From Gammaproteobacteria bacterium (GTDB taxonomy: Bacteria; Pseudomonadota; Gammaproteobacteria; SZUA-140), in the NCBI GenBank assembly GCA_003230195.1, contig QIHH01000235.1, positions 1 through 21,349 of the forward strand: a DNA stretch of 21,349 nt, read 5' to 3'. This document shows positions 1 through 7,418 of this stretch, piece by piece (within the stretch, counting starts at the first letter, position 1; each line of letters starts with the position of its first letter). The position numbers were made by a program, and so were the translations under genes. The notes beneath the pieces were generated by a model that worked only from the letters and a program-made list of their open reading frames with translations, was not told the origin of the DNA and did no database searches.

Positions 1-24
1 GTCGATTGAGGTACCTCAATCGAC
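1..24. repeat. Perfect 24-bp palindrome at the window edge
   Basis: Bases 1-12 are the exact reverse complement of bases 13-24, with the centre of symmetry between 12 and 13 and no loop. The palindrome starts at the very first base and overlaps the apparent start of a coding region. A loop-less palindrome at a sequence end is typical of fold-back or assembly-edge artefacts. A natural perfect inverted repeat cut by the window cannot be excluded. Confidence 0.8.
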
Positions 25-47
25 GAGGCATCATAATCTTTGCTCAT
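1..47 (-). CDS. 5' end of a divergent gene, possibly topoisomerase IV subunit B (partial)
   Basis: A leftward ATG at 47-45 opens a frame of 15 full codons that runs off the window, reading MSKDYDASSIEVPQS. An AGGAAC ribosome-binding site lies at 57-52, a normal distance upstream, which supports a real start. The first twelve residues, with the pattern Y-[DN]-A-x-x-I-E-V, resemble the beginning of ParE proteins, where a conserved L-x-G-L-x-P-V-R segment normally follows IEV. Here PQS follows instead. The bases encoding it are the exact reverse complement of the preceding codons, so they may be a fold-back artefact and not real coding sequence. The gene would be transcribed divergently from xseB. 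The ParE assignment rests on very few residues; another GyrB-like protein or an unrelated gene is possible. Confidence 0.45.
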   Translation of the reverse strand, partial: MSKDYDASSIEVPQS

Positions 48-198
48 GTACGTTCCTGTTTCCCTGTTCTAATTCTAATTCCAGTTCAATTTCGGCCTTG
101 CTATTATGCGGTTGCCGACGGGCATGGAGTCTAGCACCAAGCCGACAGCGAATAAAAGCGCCATTTCCGTCCATTATGTCGGCCGCCGGTTTTTATAG

Positions 199-339
199 TG
201 AGACCTTTGCACGAGAATTAGTTTTCGTTCCAGCAAGGCATAAATGATCGAAAAAACGGAGTTTACACGAAGTAAATGACTGTTTTGAGATGATTTATAA
301 CGCGGCTGGAGCGGAAAATAGACTCGTGCAAAGGTCTCA
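199..339. mobile_element. MITE-like palindromic element with 17-bp terminal inverted repeats
   Basis: The sequence TGAGACCTTTGCACGAG (199-215) recurs exactly, inverted, at 323-339. Both outer ends are flanked by TAG (196-198 and 340-342), consistent with a 3-bp target duplication. The symmetry continues inward. TCCAGC at 229-234 pairs with 305-310, offset by one base. A ten-base block at 240-249 pairs with 289-298 with one mismatch. TTTAC at 262-266 pairs with GTAAA at 272-276. The whole 141-bp unit is therefore an imperfect palindrome centred near 269, able to form a long hairpin. It encodes nothing convincing. The ends look like those of IS5-type transposons, but I recall this only loosely. 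The element lies between the divergent gene at 1-47 and xseB, ending 69 bp before the xseB start. The flanking stretches 48-198 and 340-408 show no clear promoter or gene. Confidence 0.75.
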
Positions 340-408
340 TAGTAGAATTCAGCCCGAGAATAAAACCTGCCCCCAATTGAGGGCCATTGATGCAGTACGG
401 AGCCAGTC

Positions 409-669
409 TTGGTCACAAAAAAGCGCAGCAAAAAAAAATCCCCACCCAATTTTGAAACCGCTCTCGAAGAACTTGAGGCGCTGGTCGAACAGATGGAAGC
501 GGGTGAAATCACCCTGGAGGAGTCGCTGCAGCACTTTGAGCGCGGTATTCTGCTCACCCGCACCTGCCAGGAGGCACTCAGGACCGCCGAGCAAAAAGTT
601 TCTATCCTGCTTAAAGACAATCACGCTGCTGATGCCACCACTCAACCGTTTGATAGCGACCGTGACTGA
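409..669 (+). CDS. xseB: Exodeoxyribonuclease VII small subunit
   Basis: XseB is the small non-catalytic subunit that binds XseA to form exonuclease VII, which degrades single-stranded DNA from both ends in the cytoplasm. The 86-residue product has the family pattern: a short lysine-rich start, then FETALEELEALVEQMEAGE (about residues 15-33), then SLQHFERG and an alpha-helical tail ending near residue 70, where EQKV recurs in the family. Length is normal (about 75-90). The start is TTG at 409, supported by an ACGGAG ribosome-binding site at 397-402 six bases upstream; the nearby ATG at 390 is out of frame. The gene opens the xseB-ispA-dxs cluster and overlaps ispA. The large subunit XseA is not in this window. 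Confidence 0.93.
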   Translation: MVTKKRSKKKSPPNFETALEELEALVEQMEAGEITLEESLQHFERGILLTRTCQEALRTAEQKVSILLKDNHAADATTQPFDSDRD

Positions 670-1597
670 TACCATACCCAATACCACCATAAATAACAGT
701 GCTGCACTTAGGGCACTGATTTCACAAAGTAAAAATCAAGTGCAGGCCGCGCTGAATCGCTGGTTACCGGCTGAAGATAGCATACCCGACACCCTCCACA
801 GAGCGATGCGCTACTCGGTACTCTCTGGCGGCAAATATGTTCGACCACTGCTGGTCTACGCCACTGGCAAGGCACTCGGCATCAAGACTGAAGCGCTAGA
901 TGGCCCTGCCTGTGCGATTGAGCTGATTCATAGCTACTCACTGGTGCATGATGATCTGCCCGCGATGGATGACGATGAGCTGCGCCGCGGCAAACCCACC
1001 TGCCACAGGGCATTTGATGAGGCGACCGCCATATTAGTCGGTGACGCGCTGCAATCACTGGCATTTCATATACTGGCAGCCGACACCTCGATTCAGACCA
1101 GCGCTGAACGTCGCATCAAAATGATCACAACACTGGCCCACGCCAGTGGCTCCCGCGGCATGGCAGGCGGGCAGGCGATCGATCTGGAAGCAGATGGCAA
1201 AGGAAGCAACTTCACCTTGGAATCACTGCAGTACATGCATTCACAAAAGACCGGCGCATTGATCCGCGCCAGCGTGCGCCTCGCTGCATTAAGCGCACCG
1301 CACTGTGAGGAGGCACACCTGACCTGCCTTGATCAATACGCAGCTGATATTGGACTTGCCTTCCAGATTCGCGACGATATTCTTGATATCGAAGCATCTA
1401 CCGACGTACTCGGCAAAAGTCAGGGAGCCGATATCGCCCGTAACAAGCCCACCTATCCAGCATTGCTCGGCATGGATGGGGCAAAGCAGAAGGCGCAACA
1501 GCTACATGAATCGGCGTTAGAAAACCTCGCGACACTGAGCAGTGAAGCGGATTCACTACGCTGGATTTCGGAATACATCGTACAACGACCTAATTAA
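662..1597 (+). CDS. ispA: Farnesyl diphosphate synthase (geranyltranstransferase)
   Basis: IspA condenses isopentenyl diphosphate with dimethylallyl and geranyl diphosphate to give farnesyl diphosphate, precursor of quinone tails and undecaprenyl lipid carriers. Visible motifs, numbered from the GTG at 662, are GGKYVRP (56-62), the first aspartate-rich motif DDLPAMDDD (97-105), GGQAIDLEA and HSQKTGALI in the middle, and the second aspartate motif DDILD (238-242). The aspartates bind magnesium and the diphosphates. I chose GTG at 662 (311 residues), which overlaps the xseB stop by 8 bases. An in-frame ATG at 632 would add 10 residues and overlap xseB by 38 bases. Neither has a clear ribosome-binding site, so translation may be coupled to xseB. 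The open frame continues upstream into the MITE-like element, but that part is not conserved. Confidence 0.95.
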   Translation: MTDTIPNTTINNSAALRALISQSKNQVQAALNRWLPAEDSIPDTLHRAMRYSVLSGGKYVRPLLVYATGKALGIKTEALDGPACAIELIHSYSLVHDDLPAMDDDELRRGKPTCHRAFDEATAILVGDALQSLAFHILAADTSIQTSAERRIKMITTLAHASGSRGMAGGQAIDLEADGKGSNFTLESLQYMHSQKTGALIRASVRLAALSAPHCEEAHLTCLDQYAADIGLAFQIRDDILDIEASTDVLGKSQGADIARNKPTYPALLGMDGAKQKAQQLHESALENLATLSSEADSLRWISEYIVQRPN

Positions 1598-1695
1598 CTC
1601 ATTTTTTGGTCTATAGCAGGTTTATTCGAACAGCCAGAATCAGTGCTTTTTATGTTATATTGCGCGATTGCGTAAAAACAGCCGATTAGAGCTCG

Positions 1696-3603
1696 ATGAC
1701 AACCACTGATAATAAACGGTATCCACTGCTACACAAGATTGATTCTCCTGCGGATCTTCGCCAGCTATCTGAAACAGAGCTGGAACCGCTGGCGCGTGAA
1801 CTGCGTGATTTTCTGATTCAGTCGGTCGCCAAAACAGGCGGGCATCTCTCATCAAGCCTCGGCACGGTTGAATTGACTGTGGCACTCCATTACGTCTACA
1901 ACACGCCGGATGATCGCCTTGTGTGGGACGTCGGCCACCAAGCATACCCACACAAGATCCTCACCGGGCGCCGTGAACGCATGAACACCTTGCGTAAAAA
2001 AGATGGCCTAAGCGGTTTTATCAAACGCGCTGAGAGTGAATACGACACCTTTGGTGTGGGCCACTCCAGTACCTCGATTAGCGCGGCACTCGGCATGGCA
2101 ATCGCCGCTGAAAAGAACGGTAGTCAACGTAAAGCCGTGGCGATTATCGGCGATGGTGCGATGACAGCGGGCATCGCCTTTGAAGCACTCAATCACGCCG
2201 GCCATCTCGACAACAACCTGCTGGTAATTCTCAATGATAACGAGATGTCTATTTCACCTAACGTTGGCGGAATGTCTAACTACCTAGCGAAACTACTCTC
2301 TGGCAAGCTCTACACCTCGGTACGTGAAGGCGGCAAAAAGGTATTAAGTGTGGTGCCACCGGTGCGTGAACTGGCCCGCCGCGCCGAAGAACATATGAAA
2401 GGGATGGTGATCCCCGGCACGCTATTTGAAGAACTGGGTTTTCACTATTATGGCCCTGTCGATGGGCATGATATCCCAACGTTAATCACCACTCTGCAAA
2501 ACTTGCAACAACACAAAGGACCGCAGTTTCTGCATGTAGTGACTAAAAAAGGGCGCGGCTATCGGCCTGCTGAAGAAAACCCCTGCACCTATCACGGCGT
2601 TACCTCGTTTGATCCCAGCAATGGCAAGATGCATGCAAAAAAATCTGGCGGACCAAGCTACACAGATGTATTTGGTGAATGGCTATGTGATATGGCAAAA
2701 GAAGATCCAAGCCTCATCGCAATTACCCCGGCGATGTGTGAAGGCTCCGGCATGGTTAAATTTTCACGCATCTTTGCAGATCGTTTTTACGATGTCGGCA
2801 TTGCAGAGCAGCATGCCGTGACACTCGCCGCAGGGCTTGCTTGTGATGGCATCAGACCAGTGGTGGCGATCTATTCAACTTTTCTACAACGCGCCTATGA
2901 CCAGCTGATTCACGATGTCGCTATCCAGAATTTGCCAGTGCTCTTTGCCATTGATCGCGCTGGTCTGGTCGGTGCCGATGGCCCGACCCATGCTGGCAGT
3001 TTTGATATCAGCTACCTGCGCTGCATACCTAATATGGTGGTGATGACCCCGAGCGATGAAAATGAATGTCGCCAAATGCTTTATACCGCGGCCAGACATC
3101 ACGGCCCAACAGCCGTGCGTTACCCACGCGGCCGCGGCCCGGGCACTGCCGTTGAAAAAGAGATGCGCGCAATAGAGCTGGGCAAGGGACGCGTGCTCAG
3201 AAAAGGAAAATCTAGCGCCATTCTCGCCTTCGGTAGCCGCGTGCAAGCGGCACTTGCCGCAGGTGAAGCGCTTAATGCCACGGTAATCGATATGCGTTTT
3301 GTCAAACCAATCGATGAGGCTCTCATCCTTGAAATGGCTAATAGCCACGACCTGCTGCTGACCATTGAAGAAAACGTCATCATGGGAGGGGCCGGTAGCG
3401 CAGTGAATGAGGCACTAACAGCACATGGTGTTGTGATTGCGGTGATCAATCTCGGTCTGCCAGACGAATACTGTCAACAGGGAGAGCATGAGTCGCTACT
3501 GGAAGCCTACGGCCTCAGTGCTGAGGGCATCATAAAGCGCGTAAATGACTTTCATCAGCAGGCGTCTTGCAATACAATAGCCACTCGCACCAATTCCTAC
3601 TAA
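1696..3603 (+). CDS. dxs: 1-deoxy-D-xylulose-5-phosphate synthase
   Basis: Dxs joins pyruvate and glyceraldehyde 3-phosphate with thiamine diphosphate to make 1-deoxy-D-xylulose 5-phosphate, the first step of the MEP isoprenoid pathway and a source for thiamine and pyridoxal. The 635-residue protein is close to the usual 620. It shows HLSSSLG with the substrate histidine (about residue 50), the thiamine diphosphate and metal site GDGAMTAG (from 152) with NDN (180-182), the catalytic glutamate in IAEQHAV (E371), and the C-terminal transketolase domain with ENVIMGGAGSAVNE. The start ATG follows ispA by 98 bp. That gap is AT-rich around 1645-1662, and a promoter could lie there, though I see no good -35/-10 pair. 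No truncation or frameshift is visible. Confidence 0.97.
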   Translation: MTTTDNKRYPLLHKIDSPADLRQLSETELEPLARELRDFLIQSVAKTGGHLSSSLGTVELTVALHYVYNTPDDRLVWDVGHQAYPHKILTGRRERMNTLRKKDGLSGFIKRAESEYDTFGVGHSSTSISAALGMAIAAEKNGSQRKAVAIIGDGAMTAGIAFEALNHAGHLDNNLLVILNDNEMSISPNVGGMSNYLAKLLSGKLYTSVREGGKKVLSVVPPVRELARRAEEHMKGMVIPGTLFEELGFHYYGPVDGHDIPTLITTLQNLQQHKGPQFLHVVTKKGRGYRPAEENPCTYHGVTSFDPSNGKMHAKKSGGPSYTDVFGEWLCDMAKEDPSLIAITPAMCEGSGMVKFSRIFADRFYDVGIAEQHAVTLAAGLACDGIRPVVAIYSTFLQRAYDQLIHDVAIQNLPVLFAIDRAGLVGADGPTHAGSFDISYLRCIPNMVVMTPSDENECRQMLYTAARHHGPTAVRYPRGRGPGTAVEKEMRAIELGKGRVLRKGKSSAILAFGSRVQAALAAGEALNATVIDMRFVKPIDEALILEMANSHDLLLTIEENVIMGGAGSAVNEALTAHGVVIAVINLGLPDEYCQQGEHESLLEAYGLSAEGIIKRVNDFHQQASCNTIATRTNSY

Positions 3604-3622
3604 TTTAGTCAAGATTATCGCT

Positions 3623-4009
3623 ATGCCTGCTCGTTATACACTCAAGATCATTACCGACTTTGCCGCCGCACATTCACTGCGCGATTATCCTGGTGACTGC
3701 TGCCGCCTGCACGGACATAACTGGAAGGTTGAGGCAGAGGTGGTTTGCACTAAACTGGATGAACTCGGCATCGGCATCGATTTCAAGACCATCAAAAAAG
3801 AGACCAATGCGATTGCTGACCAGCTGGACCATCGCTATCTCAACGAAGTGCCGCCATTTGATGAGATTAATCCAACCGCTGAAAATATTGCGGCGTTCCT
3901 TTTTAAAGGACTATCAGACAAGCTCAACAGTAAGGTGCTGCATGTCAGCACGATTACACTATGGGAAACCGAACGCGCCTGTGTGCGTTATTCAGAGGAT
4001 GACATATAA
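3623..4009 (+). CDS. queD: 6-carboxy-5,6,7,8-tetrahydropterin synthase (QueD)
   Basis: QueD converts 7,8-dihydroneopterin triphosphate to 6-carboxytetrahydropterin, an early step to preQ0 and queuosine. The 128-residue protein has the zinc ligands H17 (AAHSL) and H30/H32 (LHGH). The catalytic cysteine of the CxxxHGH motif is C26, with a second cysteine beside it at 27. D69-H70 (LDHRYLN) and E115 (WETE) complete the expected active site. The CxxxHGH spacing favours QueD over eukaryotic-type 6-pyruvoyl-tetrahydropterin synthase and over the PTPS-III folate-bypass type. The gene lies 19 bp after dxs and its TAA overlaps the folE2 ATG by one base, so it is probably co-translated with the enzyme that makes its substrate. 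The ribosome-binding site is weak. Confidence 0.9.
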   Translation: MPARYTLKIITDFAAAHSLRDYPGDCCRLHGHNWKVEAEVVCTKLDELGIGIDFKTIKKETNAIADQLDHRYLNEVPPFDEINPTAENIAAFLFKGLSDKLNSKVLHVSTITLWETERACVRYSEDDI

Positions 4010-4797
4010 TGAACGACACTACACAGATCGCCGACGTACAGAACAATCCGGATAACCGCCAGATCCCAATCAATAAAGTCGGCATCAAAGATATCCGCCA
4101 TCCGGTTCGGGTAAAAGATCGCAGCGAAGGCGAGCAACATACCATCGCGACATTTAACATGTATGTCGATCTGCCACATAATTTCAAAGGGACTCACATG
4201 TCCCGTTTTGTGAAGCTGCTGAACTCGCATGAACGTGAAATCAGCGTTGAGTCTTTCGATGAAATCATGGTCAACATGGCAAACCTGCTCGATGCAAAAT
4301 CTGGCCATGTTGAAATGAGCTTCCCCTACTTCATCAACAAAGAAGCCCCTGTCAGTAAAGTTAAAAGCCTGCTGGATTATGATGTCACGCTGATTGGTGA
4401 AATCACGGATGGCAAAACCGCGATGACCATTAAGGTGGTGGTGCCGGTTACCAGCCTCTGCCCCTGCTCTAAAGAAATTTCTGATTACGGCGCACATAAC
4501 CAGCGCTCGCACGTCACTGTTACCGCGAAAACAGAAGGGTTTGTATGGATCGAAGACCTGATCGACATCATCGAACAAGAAGCCTCATGTGAAATTTTTG
4601 GCCTGTTAAAGCGCCCCGATGAAAAATTCGTTACCGAACGCGCTTATGATAATCCCAAGTTCGTTGAAGACATGGTGCGTGATGTCGCGGCTCGCCTAAA
4701 TGCTGATGATCGCATTACCGCCTACACCCTAGAATCAGAGAATTTTGAATCGATCCACAATCATTCCGCCTACGCGCTGATTGAAAAAGTAAAATAA
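4009..4797 (+). CDS. folE2: GTP cyclohydrolase FolE2 (type IB)
   Basis: FolE2 (GCYH-IB, also called MptA/YciA type) hydrolyses GTP to 7,8-dihydroneopterin triphosphate. It is unrelated in sequence to classical zinc-dependent FolE and can use other metals. The 262-residue protein carries the family hallmarks GTHMSRFV (61-68), the LCPCSKEISDYGAHNQRSH block (150-168) with the metal cysteine (C151 or C153), and SVESFDEI. Length is typical. The ATG overlaps the queD stop as TAATG and is preceded by AGAGGA at 3994-3999. With QueD next door it should supply queuosine synthesis, and possibly folate; whether a standard folE also exists cannot be told from this window. Confidence 0.95.
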   Translation: MNDTTQIADVQNNPDNRQIPINKVGIKDIRHPVRVKDRSEGEQHTIATFNMYVDLPHNFKGTHMSRFVKLLNSHEREISVESFDEIMVNMANLLDAKSGHVEMSFPYFINKEAPVSKVKSLLDYDVTLIGEITDGKTAMTIKVVVPVTSLCPCSKEISDYGAHNQRSHVTVTAKTEGFVWIEDLIDIIEQEASCEIFGLLKRPDEKFVTERAYDNPKFVEDMVRDVAARLNADDRITAYTLESENFESIHNHSAYALIEKVK

Positions 4798-4930
4798 AGC
4801 GAACCTTAAGTGCACACTACGCCTGCACAGAACCGCAATTAACGTATTTTGAATGGTGATTTGGCTAAGCAAGTAATATGTGTGATGATAGACAGCTTAC
4901 CGCTTAATAAATCTGAACTAAAATTTCATA

Positions 4931-7405
4931 ATGACCAGGACAACCCGGATAACCAGTTTTATTCGCACCCTGACCGGACGCATGGTACTGGGGGAACTCC
5001 TTATTCATTCCATATTGATCCCTGCCCTGTTTCTCGGCATCAATATCGTCGTCAAAGATGGCTATGAATCAAGGTTTATCGAACAAGCCCATTCAAAATC
5101 AGAGCTACTAGCGACACTCATAGCGCATGATATCAATCAACACGAAATAGACAGCCTGCTCAATGCTGCTATCAGCAGTAATCAAATTCTCGCTGCCTCA
5201 TTGGTTTATAAAACCGGCAATGCCGTTCATGGCCAGTCAAACACCACAATGCCAGTCCCTTTTAAAGAAGATCAACAGTTTGCTCAGCATGATGATGATA
5301 GCTACCATATCAGCACTCCGCTCATCACTAGCAAGGGGACAACGGCCACTCTACAGACCAGTTTTGATGAAAAACCGATTGCCGAGCAAATTCAAAGCAC
5401 CTATCAAGTGAGTATCGTACTCGCTTTTACGTATATTTTAATTACGCTCATCCTCTCTGGTTTACTAGGCCAGCAATTAACCCGACCGATACGAAAATTG
5501 CGTGATGATGCTCGCGCCATCGCATCAGGCAATACAGACAAACAACTCAATGTCATCTCGTCTATTTCTGAAGTTGCCAGCCTGACCGACAATCTTGAAA
5601 CAATGAAAAAAGCACTGATTAAACATAGTCAGGATTCACTCGCACGCGAAGCACATCTGCGTTCAGTAATGGACAATGTGGTTGATGGCATCATCATTAC
5701 CAACACCGAAGGGATGATTGAGTCACTTAATCCGGCAGCCATTAGCCTTTTTGATTACACCAAAGGCGAACTCATAGCCGAACACATCAACATTCTACTC
5801 GATATAAATGCGCTGCTAGAAATGGAATCACAACAGCATATAGTTGCCGAAAATGCTATTTCAACCACCCATAACAAACTCCAGGAAACAGAAGGTTACC
5901 GCAAAAGCGGTGCTATTTTCCCACTAGAAGTAGCCATTAGCAAAATGATCGTGAATGAACAGACGCACTATATTTATGTCACCCACGATATCACAGCAAG
6001 AAAACATGCTGAAAATGAGCTGAAACAACTCCACAATGAGCTGGAACGTCGTGTGATTATTCGCACTAGTGAACTGGCCACTGCCAATGAGGAGCTAGAA
6101 CATCAGGCCCTGCACGATTCACTAACAGACCTGCCTAACCGCGTTTTATTACTAGACCACCTGAACCAAGCAATTCTGAGCAGTCAGCGCAATAAAACAA
6201 AGCTGGCACTCTTTATGATCGACCTTGATCGATTTAAAGAGATCAATGACACGCTTGGCCATCACTATGGCGATATCATTCTGCAACAAGTAGCCATGCG
6301 CATGCGTGAAGCACTGCATCAATCGTGTACCGTCGCACGACTCGGTGGGGATGAGTTTGCTATTTTACTTCCCGCCATCGAAGGTAGAAAAGAGCCGGCT
6401 AATACCGCCACCGCTATTATCCACGCCATCGACCAGCCCTTTCTACTGGAAGAACAGGCATTTCATGTCGGCGCCAGCATCGGGATTGCGCTGTTTCCTG
6501 AGCACGGCAGTGACACCTCCACATTGATGCGCCACGCTGACATCGCAATGTATGTGACTAAAAATAATAATGGCGATTACACTTTTTATGACCCCTCCCA
6601 CGATCAACACAGCCGTGATCGCCTCGCTCTGACCACTGAGTTACGGCATGCCATCGACAATGATGAGCTGCGATTGTACTATCAACCCAAGATTGATTTC
6701 AAAACAGGCAATGTAGCCGAAGTAGAAGCATTAGTACGTTGGCAACACCCTCGTTTCGGCCTGATGACACCAGACCACTTTATTGCATTATCAGAACACA
6801 CAGGGCTAATCAGGCCTCTCACGCTATGGGTGATACGTGAGGCATTAAGCACTTGCCACCAGTGGCACAAAATGGGACACAAGCTAAAAGTCGCGGTAAA
6901 CCTCTCCACCCATAATTTACACGACCCTCAATTAACAAAACACATTCAGCAAGCCTGCAATGAGCGCGGCATAGAGACAAGCTATCTGGTGCTGGAAATC
7001 ACCGAAAGCGCCGTGATGTCAGACCCGATTAGCGCGATGAAAGTGCTGGGAGAGTTATCGGCTATGGGGATCAATCTTTCGATCGATGATTTTGGAACCG
7101 GTTATTCATCACTCGCCTACCTCAAACAGCTACCGATGGATGAAATTAAAATTGATAAATCATTCGTGATGGATATGATCAATGATAAAGACGATTATAT
7201 TATCGTTCGTTCAACCATCGACCTCGCCCACAATATGGGCAGAAAAGTCATTGCAGAAGGCGTTGAGTCACCAGAAATATGGAATGCTCTCGACAAATTG
7301 GGCTGTGATATGGCGCAGGGAAACTATATTAGCATGCCAAAATCAACGGATGATTTTTCACAATGGCTACAGAACTCCGAATGGTGCCTAAAAAAAGCTA
7401 ATTAG
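4931..7405 (+). CDS. Membrane-bound PAS-GGDEF-EAL cyclic-di-GMP enzyme
   Basis: This 824-residue inner-membrane signalling protein should make and/or break cyclic-di-GMP. The order is membrane helix (about 19-41), periplasmic sensor region of about 115 residues that I cannot assign, second helix (160-182), HAMP (about 184-236), PAS (about 240-355), a coiled linker (about 358-395), GGDEF and EAL. The cyclase motif GGDEF (472-476) is intact, but no RxxD inhibitory site sits five residues before it. The EAL domain is canonical: EALVRW (from 599), LEITES, IDDFGTGYSS, IKIDKSF and AEGVES are all present, so phosphodiesterase activity is likely. An in-frame TAA lies four codons before the ATG, so the start cannot lie further upstream. 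There is no clear ribosome-binding site. The 133-bp gap after folE2 shows no terminator or clear promoter. The gene ends 13 bp from the converging pgpA stop. Confidence 0.93.
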   Translation: MTRTTRITSFIRTLTGRMVLGELLIHSILIPALFLGINIVVKDGYESRFIEQAHSKSELLATLIAHDINQHEIDSLLNAAISSNQILAASLVYKTGNAVHGQSNTTMPVPFKEDQQFAQHDDDSYHISTPLITSKGTTATLQTSFDEKPIAEQIQSTYQVSIVLAFTYILITLILSGLLGQQLTRPIRKLRDDARAIASGNTDKQLNVISSISEVASLTDNLETMKKALIKHSQDSLAREAHLRSVMDNVVDGIIITNTEGMIESLNPAAISLFDYTKGELIAEHINILLDINALLEMESQQHIVAENAISTTHNKLQETEGYRKSGAIFPLEVAISKMIVNEQTHYIYVTHDITARKHAENELKQLHNELERRVIIRTSELATANEELEHQALHDSLTDLPNRVLLLDHLNQAILSSQRNKTKLALFMIDLDRFKEINDTLGHHYGDIILQQVAMRMREALHQSCTVARLGGDEFAILLPAIEGRKEPANTATAIIHAIDQPFLLEEQAFHVGASIGIALFPEHGSDTSTLMRHADIAMYVTKNNNGDYTFYDPSHDQHSRDRLALTTELRHAIDNDELRLYYQPKIDFKTGNVAEVEALVRWQHPRFGLMTPDHFIALSEHTGLIRPLTLWVIREALSTCHQWHKMGHKLKVAVNLSTHNLHDPQLTKHIQQACNERGIETSYLVLEITESAVMSDPISAMKVLGELSAMGINLSIDDFGTGYSSLAYLKQLPMDEIKIDKSFVMDMINDKDDYIIVRSTIDLAHNMGRKVIAEGVESPEIWNALDKLGCDMAQGNYISMPKSTDDFSQWLQNSEWCLKKAN

Positions 7406-7418
7406 GGTCTGTTGAACG

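Noticed and set aside
290..661. An open frame continuous with ispA that would extend it by about 124 residues, starting inside the MITE-like element
   Set aside because: The extension overlaps all of xseB in another frame, has no family resemblance, and begins in mobile DNA. The conserved IspA part starts after 662.
174..690. Two leftward open frames of 113 and 148 residues over the MITE and xseB region
   Set aside because: They are antisense to xseB, low-complexity, and have no recognisable motif or ribosome-binding site.
1598..1695. Promoter for dxs in the ispA-dxs gap around TATGTTATATT
   Set aside because: No acceptable -35 element lies at the right distance; the gap is simply AT-rich.
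2884..3449. Antisense open frames within dxs (154 and 109 residues)
   Set aside because: They lie opposite conserved Dxs sequence and show no recognisable domain.
3660..4578. Sizeable alternative-frame and antisense open frames over queD and folE2 (131 and 196 residues)
   Set aside because: queD and folE2 show full family motifs in their own frames; the others are shadows of them.
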